6,858 bases of DNA from Nitrospinota bacterium. Its GTDB lineage: Bacteria > Nitrospinota > Nitrospinia > UBA9942. Shown piece after piece: positions 1-6,006 of the stretch (position 1 is the first letter of the stretch; the number at the start of each line of letters is the position of its first letter). The stretch is from positions 12,783 through 19,640 of the forward strand of contig DNJG01000103.1 of the NCBI GenBank assembly GCA_003489165.1, written 5' to 3'. Under the pieces are notes generated by a model that made no database searches, was not told the DNA's origin, and saw nothing but the letters and a program-made list of their open reading frames with translations. Both the position numbers and the translations under genes were made by a program.

Positions 1-734
1 TGGCTTAAGGTTCACGAGATACCCCAGGCTGGAAGGGCTGCAAAGGGTAAGGCTATTGTAAACCTCCTTCAGCTTCAGGAAGGTGAGAGGGTTACAGCCA
101 TGCTCGCCGTTAAGGAATTTGCCGAGGGGAGATTCCTTGTAATGGCTACTGAAAAAGGGGTCATAAATAAAACTCCCCTAACCGGTTTCAGTAATCCAAG
201 GACGGGTGGAATCATTGCAATAACTCTTGACGAAGGGGACCAGCTTATAGCAGTCAGACAGACCGATGGAAATAAAAATATCTTCCTTGGAACGAGGAAA
301 GGACAGGCAATACAGTTTAAGGAGGATGATGTCAGGATAATCAACAGGGGAGGAAGGGGTGTAAAGGGGATTGAACTGGAAAAGGATGATTCAGTGGTTG
401 GAATGGAGATTATCGTACCGAATTCCACAATACTCACCGTTTCAGAAAGGGGTTATGGAAAGAGGACGCCGATAGAGGAATACAGGATCCAGAGCAGAGG
501 GGGTAAGGGGATTATAAATATAAAAATCTCAGAAAGAAATGGAGAAGTAATAGGAATAAGACAAGTGCTTGAAGAAGACGAACTTATGATAGTCTCATCA
601 GATGGCACCCTTATAAGGCTCAAGGTGAAAGGGATTTCGGTAATAGGAAGGAATACACAGGGTGTAAGATTGATAGACCTTAGAGAAGGAGACAGGGTGG
701 TAGGTATAGCAAAGCTTGAGGAAAAAGAAGAGGA

Positions 735-738
<4 letters not shown>
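1..738 (+). CDS. gyrA: DNA gyrase subunit A, C-terminal part (5' end outside window)
   Basis: The open frame enters at base 1 and ends at TGA 736-738, giving 245 visible residues. These are the C-terminal DNA-wrapping beta-pinwheel of GyrA. The first visible blade (EIPQAGRAAKGKAIVNLL) matches the blade with the PQ.xRxxxG.xIVNLL pattern of GyrA, and later blades carry NRGGRGVKG and QSRGGKG, relatives of the GyrA-box. The protein ends GRNTQGVRLI followed by a short acidic tail (KLEEKEEE). With GyrB it forms the A2B2 type II topoisomerase that introduces negative supercoils; the missing upstream part would hold the catalytic tyrosine domain. ParC is the main alternative, but the regular blades with GyrA-box-like loops favour GyrA. 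The stop overlaps the next start as ATGA (735-738), suggesting translational coupling. An internal ATG at 100 is not a start, since homology continues upstream to the window edge. Confidence 0.95.
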
Positions 739-1562
<824 letters not shown>

Positions 1563-1565
1563 GAT

Positions 1566-1609
1566 AAAATTTAAAATTTACCGAGAGAGAATTTATATTT
1601 GATTTAAAA
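1566..1609 (+). repeat. Weak AT-rich inverted/tandem repeat upstream of serS
   Basis: Two tandem AAAATTT units (1566-1572, 1573-1579) are followed about 20 bp later by a right-hand stretch (GATTTAAAATTA) that is partly complementary. It resembles the other 7-bp-unit elements of the window, but the sequence is so AT-rich that chance is hard to exclude. It fills the 49-bp gap between the lipoprotein gene and serS and leaves no recognisable ribosome binding site directly before the serS ATG. Confidence 0.4.
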
Positions 1610-1611
1610 TT

Positions 1612-2889
1612 ATGTTAGATTTACGCTTACTTAGAGAAGATATTCAAAAAATTACAGAAGGACTAAAAAAAAGGGGTCAGGATATAAAACTGACCGAGAT
1701 CCTGAAATTAGATGAAGAGATAAGAAGGCTTTTAAAAGAGGCAGAAGGGTTTAAATATAAAAGAAATGTAGTATCAGATAAGATTGGCGAACTTAAAAAA
1801 AAGGGGGTTGATGCAGAGAAAGAGACGCTTGAAATGAGGAATGTGTCTCAGAGGATAAAAGAGCTTGATGGAAAAATAAAAGAACTCTCCGAAGATATAA
1901 ATAACAGGCTTTTGAATATCCCCAATATACCCCATATCTCAGTTCCTGTTGGAAGGTCATCAGGGGATAATGTAGAGATAAAAAAATGGGGAAACCCCCG
2001 TAAATTTAATTTTCCAGTAGAATCTCACACAGAATTGGGAGATGTTCTTGGGATACTTGATTTTCAACGTGCATCAAAAATTACAGGCGCAGGATTTGTT
2101 TTATATAAGGGAATAGGGGCGAGATTAGAGAGGGCATTAATAAATTTCATGTTAAACCTTCATGTGAAGGAACATGGGTATCTGGAGATTTCACCGCCGT
2201 TTATGGTAAATAGAGAGAGCGCCACAACAACAGGGAATCTTCCTAAATTTGAGGAAGACCTCTTTAAGGTAGATGATGGGAAATATTTTTTGATACCTAC
2301 TGCAGAAGTTCCTGTTACCAATATGCATAGGGATGAGGTAATTCCGGAGGAGATGCTTCCTCTGAATTATGTTGCATACACCCCCTGTTTCAGAAAAGAA
2401 GCAGGCTCATGGGGGCAGGATACACGGGGGCTGATAAGGCAGCATCAATTTGATAAAGTAGAACTGGTAAAGTTTGTTAAACCAGATGAGTCGTATAAAG
2501 AATTAGAGATACTTCTTACTCATGCAGAGGAGGTGCTTAAGAGATTAGAACTTCCATATAGGGTTATAACTCTCTGCACAGGAGATATGGGATTTTCATC
2601 TGCGAAGAGTTATGATATAGAGGTATGGATACCATCACAGGGGAAATACAGGGAGATATCCACCTGCAGCAATTTTGAAGATTTTCAGGCACGAAGAGGA
2701 AATATCAGATATAAACCGAAAGAGGGTGGAAAGCCTCAGTTTCTGCATACATTAAATGGCTCAGGCCTTGCGATAGGCAGGACAATGGTTGCAATTCTTG
2801 AGAATTATCAGCAGGAGGATGGGAGTGTAATTATTCCAGAAGTGTTAAGATCGTATATGGATGGAATAGAAAAGATAGTTAAGAGTTGA
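1612..2889 (+). CDS. serS: Seryl-tRNA synthetase
   Basis: A 425-residue class II aminoacyl-tRNA synthetase of usual bacterial length that charges tRNA-Ser with serine in the cytoplasm. Residues 1 to about 105 form the antiparallel coiled-coil arm (Lys/Glu-rich, e.g. LKLDEEIRRLLKEAE) that grips the long variable arm of tRNA-Ser. The catalytic domain follows: serine-pocket motif TAEVPVT at residues 230-236, motif 2 beginning F260-R261-K262-E263, and motif 3 around GLAIGRTM with the invariant Arg390. The ATG at 1612 gives MLDLRLLRED, the standard family N-terminus, so this start is well supported although no Shine-Dalgarno sequence stands within 15 bases. Four serine tRNA genes lie directly downstream. 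The last residues (VKS) and the stop codon are inside an array of 7-bp AGTTNNN units. All motifs are intact, so the enzyme looks functional. Confidence 0.97.
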   Translation: MLDLRLLREDIQKITEGLKKRGQDIKLTEILKLDEEIRRLLKEAEGFKYKRNVVSDKIGELKKKGVDAEKETLEMRNVSQRIKELDGKIKELSEDINNRLLNIPNIPHISVPVGRSSGDNVEIKKWGNPRKFNFPVESHTELGDVLGILDFQRASKITGAGFVLYKGIGARLERALINFMLNLHVKEHGYLEISPPFMVNRESATTTGNLPKFEEDLFKVDDGKYFLIPTAEVPVTNMHRDEVIPEEMLPLNYVAYTPCFRKEAGSWGQDTRGLIRQHQFDKVELVKFVKPDESYKELEILLTHAEEVLKRLELPYRVITLCTGDMGFSSAKSYDIEVWIPSQGKYREISTCSNFEDFQARRGNIRYKPKEGGKPQFLHTLNGSGLAIGRTMVAILENYQQEDGSVIIPEVLRSYMDGIEKIVKS

Positions 2890-2925
2890 GAGTTATAAGT
2901 TGTAGGTCAATAGTTATCAGTTAGT
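2877..2925 (+). repeat. One-armed array of seven degenerate 7-bp units across the serS stop
   Basis: Consecutive heptamers AGTTAAG (2877), AGTTGAG (2884), AGTTATA (2891), AGTTGTA (2898), GGTCAAT (2905), AGTTATC (2912) and AGTTAGT (2919) follow without a gap. The array starts in the last serS codons, contains the TGA stop (2887-2889), and ends 6 bp before tRNA-Ser(UGA). No complementary second arm is visible. Confidence 0.75.
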
Positions 2926-2931
2926 ATTTTC

Positions 2932-3017
2932 GGAGGGGTGGCCGAGTGGTTTAAGGCACCGGTCTTGAAAACCGGAGGACGAAAGTCCCGTGAGTTCGAA
3001 TCTCACCTCCTCCGCCA
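2932..3017 (+). tRNA. tRNA-Ser (anticodon UGA)
   Basis: A complete class II tRNA of 86 nt with encoded CCA. The acceptor stem is GGAGGGG paired with CTCCTCC (one G-U), discriminator G3014, CCA 3015-3017. The anticodon stem CCGGT/ACCGG closes loop CTTGAAA, giving anticodon TGA. The extra arm GGAC-GAAA-GTCC and T-stem GTGAG/CTCAC are intact. By wobble it reads UCA and probably UCG and UCU. It is the first of four serine tRNAs behind serS, and its acceptor stem differs by one base from the other three. Confidence 0.97.
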
Positions 3018-3022
3018 AAGAA

Positions 3023-3111
3023 ACAGTAATAAGTAAGCAGTAGGCAGTAAGCAGAAAGCAAAAAATAACAGATAGTTTTCTACCTACTCCTTAGTGCTTA
3101 CTGTTTACTGT
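3023..3111 (+). repeat. Heptamer-unit inverted repeat between tRNA-Ser(UGA) and tRNA-Ser(GCU)
   Basis: Left arm units AGTAAGC (3032), AGTAGGC (3039), AGTAAGC (3046) and AGAAAGC (3053) have an exact 7-bp period. The right arm 3076-3111 has complementary units in the same period (TACCTAC, TCCTTAG, TGCTTAC, TGTTTAC). The arms can fold into a long imperfect hairpin with an A-rich loop. There is no terminal T-run, so it does not look like a standard rho-independent terminator. Confidence 0.85.
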
Positions 3112-3117
3112 AATTAT

Positions 3118-3211
<94 letters not shown>

Positions 3212-3215
3212 AAAA

Positions 3216-3298
3216 GCAGTAGATAGTGAATAGTGGTTAGTGATTAGCATTAAAGATTCTTAACTGAGAACTATTCACTAATCACTGTTCACTGTAGT
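3216..3298 (+). repeat. Heptamer-unit inverted repeat between tRNA-Ser(GCU) and tRNA-Arg
   Basis: Left arm units AGTAGAT (3218), AGTGAAT (3225), AGTGGTT (3232) and AGTGATT (3239) run in exact 7-bp steps. The right arm 3271-3298 (CTATTCACTAATCACT, then GTTCACTGTAGT) is complementary to it. A loop of about 25 bases separates the arms. Unit sequence differs from that of the neighbouring spacer elements, but period and layout are the same. Confidence 0.85.
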
Positions 3299-3302
3299 AT
3301 AG

Positions 3303-3379
3303 GCGCCCATAGCTCAGTTGGATAGAGCAGCGGAATGCGAGTCCGCAGGTCGGAGGTTCAAATCCTCTTGGGCGCACCA
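3303..3379 (+). tRNA. tRNA-Arg (anticodon GCG)
   Basis: A 77-nt class I tRNA with encoded CCA (3377-3379) and discriminator A3376. Acceptor stem GCGCCCA/TGGGCGC, D-stem GCTC/GAGC, anticodon stem GCGGA/TCCGC and T-stem GGAGG/CCTCT (one mismatch or wobble position) are all present. The anticodon loop ATGCGAG places GCG at 3337-3339, reading CGC and CGU arginine codons. Most bacteria instead use an ACG anticodon converted to ICG by the deaminase TadA, so a G at position 34 is unusual (see findings). It interrupts the run of serine tRNAs. Confidence 0.95.
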
Positions 3380-3385
3380 TAAAGA

Positions 3386-3465
3386 CAACTAATAACCGAT
3401 GACTTATAATAGATAACTAATAAATTTTTTGTCATAAGTTATGAGTTATCGGTTATTTGTTGGTT
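3386..3465 (+). repeat. Heptamer-unit inverted repeat between tRNA-Arg and tRNA-Ser(CGA)
   Basis: Left arm units ACTAATA (3388), ACCGATG (3395), ACTTATA (3402), ATAGATA (3409) and ACTAATA (3416) keep a 7-bp step. After an A/T-rich loop, the right arm has GTCATAA (3431), GTTATGA (3438), GTTATCG (3445), GTTATTT (3452) and GTTGGTT (3459), largely the reverse complement of the left. The T6 run (3425-3430) lies in the loop rather than after the stem, which argues against a simple terminator. Confidence 0.85.
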
Positions 3466-3469
3466 TATT

Positions 3470-3558
3470 GGAGAGGTACCGAAGCGGTTATAACGGGCCC
3501 GACTCGAAATCGGGTTGGCTTAACAGCCACGTGGGTTCGAATCCCACCCTCTCCGCCA
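3470..3558 (+). tRNA. tRNA-Ser (anticodon CGA)
   Basis: An 89-nt class II tRNA with encoded CCA. Acceptor stem GGAGAGG/CCTCTCC, discriminator G3555. The anticodon stem CCCGA/TCGGG encloses loop CTCGAAA; anticodon CGA at 3505-3507 reads UCG. Extra arm TGGC/GCCA and T-stem GTGGG/CCCAC are intact. The T-stem and acceptor stem are identical to those of tRNA-Ser(GGA) downstream. Confidence 0.97.
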
Positions 3559-3563
3559 AAGAA

Positions 3564-3631
3564 GATTTAGGATTTACGAATTACGATTTTAGATTTAAAA
3601 ATCCTAAATCAAAAATCATAAATCGTAAGTT
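3564..3631 (+). repeat. Heptamer-unit inverted repeat between tRNA-Ser(CGA) and tRNA-Ser(GGA)
   Basis: Left arm units GATTTAG (3564), GATTTAC (3571), GAATTAC (3578), GATTTTA (3585) and a partial GATTT (3592) are followed almost directly by right arm AAATC (3599), CTAAATC (3604), AAAAATC (3611), ATAAATC (3618) and GTAAGTT (3625). The arms are strongly complementary and the loop is nearly absent, so this would form a tight hairpin or cruciform. Confidence 0.87.
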
Positions 3632-3637
3632 TGACGG

Positions 3638-3725
3638 GGAGAGGTGGCCGAGTGGTTGAAGGCGCACGCTTGGAAAGCGTGTTTAGGGAAACCTAACGTG
3701 GGTTCGAATCCCACCCTCTCCGCCA
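3638..3725 (+). tRNA. tRNA-Ser (anticodon GGA)
   Basis: An 88-nt class II tRNA with encoded CCA. Acceptor stem GGAGAGG/CCTCTCC, discriminator G3722. The anticodon stem CACGC/GCGTG encloses loop TTGGAAA; anticodon GGA reads UCC and UCU. Extra arm TTAGG-GAAA-CCTAA and T-stem GTGGG/CCCAC are intact. Together with the UGA, GCU and CGA species this completes the set for all six serine codons. Confidence 0.97.
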
Positions 3726-3733
3726 AGTATTAA

Positions 3734-3761
3734 TTTGAAATTTCAAATTTCAAATTTGAGA
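3734..3761 (+). repeat. Short AT-rich heptamer array before the SRP RNA
   Basis: Units TTTGAAA (3734), TTTCAAA (3741), TTTCAAA (3748) and TTTGAGA (3755) follow in 7-bp steps and are themselves near-palindromic, so left and right arms are effectively merged. This is probably a minimal version of the spacer elements upstream. It leaves only ten bases before the SRP RNA gene. Confidence 0.65.
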
Positions 3762-3771
3762 TTACAAAGAG

Positions 3772-3880
3772 TGCCATTATCGGGTCCTGTGCAACAGTGA
3801 CCTGTGAACCCCGTCAGATCCGGAAGGAAGCAGCGGTAAGCAGAATCCACTGTGTGCCATAGGGGTGCCTGATAATGGCA
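3772..3880 (+). ncRNA. ffs: Signal recognition particle RNA, small bacterial (4.5S) type
   Basis: An RNA of about 109 nt whose ends pair perfectly over ten bases (TGCCATTATC 3772-3781 with GATAATGGCA 3871-3880), forming a single long hairpin. The conserved domain IV occupies 3813-3834, including GTCAGATCC, the GGAA tetraloop (3822-3825) and GGAAGCAGC, the site that binds the Ffh M domain. With Ffh and FtsY it targets nascent membrane proteins to the translocon. Length and shape fit the small bacterial form without the Alu domain. The RNA ends 12 bp before the dnaX start chosen here, an order also known from Bacillus (scr-dnaX). The exact ends are inferred from base pairing. Confidence 0.95.
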
Positions 3881-3892
3881 TGTAATAAATTT

Positions 3893-5494
3893 ATGTCATA
3901 TCAAGTTTCAGCAAGAAAGTGGAGGCCCCAGAACTTTAGTGAAGTCATAGGTCAGGGGCATATCGTCCAGACCCTTAAAAATGCCTTATTGAATAAGAGG
4001 ATAGGGCATGCCTATCTCTTCTCAGGCACAAGGGGGGTGGGGAAGACTACAATGGCAAGGATATTTGCCAAGGCATTAAACTGCGTCAAGGGACCGACCC
4101 CAGAGCCCTGTAATGAATGCGAGATGTGCAGGGACATAACAGGCGGGTATTGTCCTGATGTAGTAGAAATAGATGGTGCATCAAATACCGGTGTTGATGA
4201 TGTAAGAGAGTTGAGGGAAAATGTAAAATACGCCTCATCAAAAGGCAAATACAAGGTATATATAGTAGATGAAGTTCACATGTTGTCAAAACCCGCCTTC
4301 AACGCATTTCTAAAGACATTGGAAGAGCCTCCTGCCCATATAATATTTATCTTTGCAACTACTGAACCCAATAAAATACCCGAGACAGTAATATCAAGAT
4401 GCCAGTATTTTGAGTTTAAGAGAATTTCCATTAATGATGTTGTAGAACAACTGATGCTGATTACCAAGAAAGAGGGTATAAATGTTTCAAGGGATATGTT
4501 GACTTTGATTGCAAAGAGCGCTGAAGGAAGCATGAGGGATGCCCTTGTGGCAATGGATCAGATACTCTCATTCAGCGGGGACACTATAAGAGAGGAGGAT
4601 GTTAAGATAATCCTTGGTTTTGTAGGTCGGGAAGTTCTAAGCTCATTTATGAACAGTATCATACAAAAGGATATCCAGAATATCTTAAAATTGGTAAAGG
4701 AACTGACTATAAATGGCACTGATTTAAGAATCTTTTGTAAAGAGTTTTTGGAATATATAAGGAATCTGATGGTAATTAAAGTATCTGCCAACCCTGCAAG
4801 CCTAATTGATCTTTCTACTGTTGATATTGAGCACTTTAAGTCAGAAGCTGAAAAAATAAGCATGGAGGAGCTTCAGCAGATGTTTAATATAATCTTGAAA
4901 ACCGAGGCAGATTTAAGATATGCGTCACAACCCCCGCTGATTATTGAGATGGCATTAATCAAGATGACACAGGTTGGAAAAATTATGACAGTTGATGAAA
5001 TTTTAAAACGGCTTGAAAATCTTGGACAAAAGACAGAAGATAAAAGACAGAAAACAGAGAACAGAGAGCAGAAAGCAGAAAGTAGAGCTACCGCACCTGT
5101 TGAAGAAAAAGATATTTCAAGGTTATGGGAAAGAATTAAAGAGTTAGTTAGTGCAAAAAAACCATCTTTAGGCGGCATACTTGAAGATATTAAACTATCA
5201 AATATAAAAGGGGATGAGATAATATTAAATTTTAAAGAGAAGGCATCAGAATCTTTTCATCGCAAGACAATAGAGTTGAATCAGAATGTAATAAGGGATA
5301 CAATCAAAGAGGTGATTGGGAGAGAGGTAAAGATTATACTTGAAGCCTCTTCTAAGGGAGAATCGTCTAAGAGGTCTTTAAGCGGAAATGACATTGAAAA
5401 ATGGAAGAGGGAAAAAATTCAGGAGGTAATTGATATTATTCCTGGTGTAGTTATCCAGGAGGTTGGCGGAGACCCTGAGCATGTTTCAGGGTAA
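3893..5494 (+). CDS. dnaX: DNA polymerase III subunit tau/gamma
   Basis: This 533-residue AAA+ clamp-loader subunit works in the DNA polymerase III holoenzyme with delta and delta-prime to load the beta clamp. Numbered from ATG 3893: Walker A GTRGVGKT at 45-52 (K51), zinc ligands C64, C73, C76 and C79, Walker B VYIVDEVH with D126-E127, sensor region ATTEPNKIPE from about 155, and SRC motif with R169. Domains I-III extend to about 370, followed by a charged linker and a C-terminal region that is much shorter than in E. coli tau. I chose 3893 because MSYQVSARKWRPQ is the usual N-terminus. An in-frame ATG at 3875 adds six residues but lies in the SRP RNA stem. Neither start has a convincing free Shine-Dalgarno. 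Residues 380-398 are encoded by a one-armed 7-bp repeat array, and an A7 run at 5155-5161 may direct a -1 frameshift to a shorter gamma form. ybaB and recR follow, as in many bacteria. Confidence 0.96.
   Translation: MSYQVSARKWRPQNFSEVIGQGHIVQTLKNALLNKRIGHAYLFSGTRGVGKTTMARIFAKALNCVKGPTPEPCNECEMCRDITGGYCPDVVEIDGASNTGVDDVRELRENVKYASSKGKYKVYIVDEVHMLSKPAFNAFLKTLEEPPAHIIFIFATTEPNKIPETVISRCQYFEFKRISINDVVEQLMLITKKEGINVSRDMLTLIAKSAEGSMRDALVAMDQILSFSGDTIREEDVKIILGFVGREVLSSFMNSIIQKDIQNILKLVKELTINGTDLRIFCKEFLEYIRNLMVIKVSANPASLIDLSTVDIEHFKSEAEKISMEELQQMFNIILKTEADLRYASQPPLIIEMALIKMTQVGKIMTVDEILKRLENLGQKTEDKRQKTENREQKAESRATAPVEEKDISRLWERIKELVSAKKPSLGGILEDIKLSNIKGDEIILNFKEKASESFHRKTIELNQNVIRDTIKEVIGREVKIILEASSKGESSKRSLSGNDIEKWKREKIQEVIDIIPGVVIQEVGGDPEHVSG
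5030..5085 (+). repeat. Eight 7-bp units read in frame within the dnaX linker
   Basis: Consecutive heptamers are AAGACAG (5030), AAGATAA (5037), AAGACAG (5044), AAAACAG (5051), AGAACAG (5058), AGAGCAG (5065), AAAGCAG (5072) and AAAGTAG (5079). They encode DnaX residues 380-398, a highly charged stretch (KTEDKRQKTENREQKAESR). The unit is related to the complement of the TTCTGNN units in the lipoprotein gene. No complementary arm is present, so this is a half element retained in an unstructured linker. Confidence 0.8.
5155..5184 (+). promoter_or_regulatory. Possible -1 programmed frameshift site in dnaX
   Basis: The in-frame codons GCA AAA AAA contain the slippery heptamer A-AAA-AAA (5155-5161). 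A -1 slip would read seven more codons (TIFRRHT) and stop at TGA 5182-5184, giving a product of 430 residues from the 3893 start. This is close to E. coli gamma (431 residues), made at a comparable A-AAA-AAG site. The downstream structure is weak (ATCTT 5164-5168 could pair with AAGAT 5184-5188) and no clear upstream Shine-Dalgarno-like stimulator is seen. Polymerase slippage on the A7 run could give the same truncated product. Confidence 0.5.
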
Positions 5495-5496
5495 AA

Positions 5497-5502
5497 AGGG
5501 GG
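5497..5502 (+). promoter_or_regulatory. Ribosome binding site of the ybaB-family gene
   Basis: AGGGGG followed by a 5-base spacer and ATG 5508. It decides the start in favour of 5508 over in-frame TTG 5463 and ATG 5481. The oxidoreductase gene at 6688 has the same AGGGGG-N5-ATG arrangement. Confidence 0.75.
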
Positions 5503-5507
5503 TTGGC

Positions 5508-5819
5508 ATGACAAATATTGGCAATATAATGAAACAGGCACAGAAGGTTCAGGAGAGGATTGCGGAGGTGCAGAGAGACCTAATCAATAAGAAGGTTGAA
5601 GCGTCTTCAGGCGGTGGGATGGTAACAGTTACAGCCAATGGCAGGCAGGAGATTTTATCAATAAAGATAGACCCCTCAGTTGTAAGTATGCAGGATGTGG
5701 AAATGCTTGAAGATTTGGTATTGGCAGCCGTCAATGAGGCATTGAGAAAATCACAAGAGATTATAACTGAGGAGATGTCAAAAGTAACCGGGGGGCTGAA
5801 GATACCGGGGTTGATGTGA
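5508..5819 (+). CDS. YbaB/EbfC family nucleoid-associated protein
   Basis: A 103-residue protein, the usual family size. It opens MTNIGNIMKQAQKVQERIAE, the typical amphipathic N-terminal helix, followed by the family core SSGGGMVTVTANGRQEILSIKIDP and a C-terminal helix ending TGGLKIPGLM. YbaB/EbfC proteins form dimers that bind DNA and associate with the nucleoid; the exact role in the cell is not settled. The start at 5508 is supported by the ribosome binding site and by the length of homologues. The gene lies 13 bp after dnaX and before recR, the standard dnaX-ybaB-recR cluster, and is probably co-transcribed with dnaX. Confidence 0.95.
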   Translation: MTNIGNIMKQAQKVQERIAEVQRDLINKKVEASSGGGMVTVTANGRQEILSIKIDPSVVSMQDVEMLEDLVLAAVNEALRKSQEIITEEMSKVTGGLKIPGLM

Positions 5820-5833
5820 ACCTATAAAATTTT

Positions 5834-5990
5834 GCCACAGATTTTCACAGACTTTAAAAGTATTTAGACAGGATTAACAAGATAATCAGGATTAAATAAA
5901 GGTAACTTTTTTTCTTTTTCTGGTAATCCTGTATATCCTGTCTTATTTTAGATTTTTATTTTCTGTGTTTTTCTGTGTTCATCTGTGGCT
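5834..5990 (+). repeat. Nested double palindrome with 10-bp and 9-bp unit periods
   Basis: This fills the 187-bp gap between the ybaB gene and recR. The outer arms are 5834-5851 and 5972-5989 (about 15 of 18 positions complementary). They are built of 10-bp units: CACAGATTTT (5836) and CACAGACTTT (5846) on the left, TTCTGTGTTT (5961), TTCTGTGTTC (5971) and ATCTGTGGCT (5981) on the right. The inner arms are built of 9-bp units: ACAGGATTA (5868), ACAAGATAA (5877) and TCAGGATTA (5886) on the left, TAATCCTGT (5924) and ATATCCTGT (5933) on the right. The two palindromes share no obvious sequence. No coding potential is assigned; the recR frame can be extended through the right outer arm from GTG 5965, but that is not family sequence. 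Confidence 0.85.
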
Positions 5991-6006
5991 AATTAGTTTT
6001 TTCTTT

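Noticed and set aside
75..437. Minus-strand open frame of 120 codons inside gyrA
   Set aside because: It is the antisense of a well-supported gyrA frame and has low-complexity Ser/Pro/Ile composition typical of such shadows. The minus-strand frames in dnaX and the ybaB gene are rejected for the same reason.
3023..3111. Rho-independent terminator after tRNA-Ser(UGA), and likewise for the other spacer palindromes
   Set aside because: Stems are long but imperfect and not GC-rich, and no T-run follows them; the only T6 run (3425-3430) lies in a loop. They may still affect transcription, but not as canonical terminators.
3441..3659. Plus-strand open frame of 72 codons
   Set aside because: It runs through a repeat arm, tRNA-Ser(CGA), another repeat and into tRNA-Ser(GGA); it has no ribosome binding site and no protein-like composition.
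3735..3765. Possible promoter for the SRP RNA (TTGAAA at 3735 and GATTAC at 3760)
   Set aside because: The -10-like hexamer is poor, the spacing is 19 bases, and the TTGAAA is part of the AT-rich repeat, so it cannot be told from chance.
5463..5507. Upstream starts (TTG 5463, ATG 5481) for the ybaB-family gene
   Set aside because: They overlap the dnaX 3' end and precede the AGGGGG site; ATG 5508 matches family length and N-terminus.
5965..6006. GTG-initiated N-terminal extension of recR
   Set aside because: The 14 extra codons are translated from the right arm of the upstream repeat, and ATG 6007 gives the standard RecR N-terminus and length.
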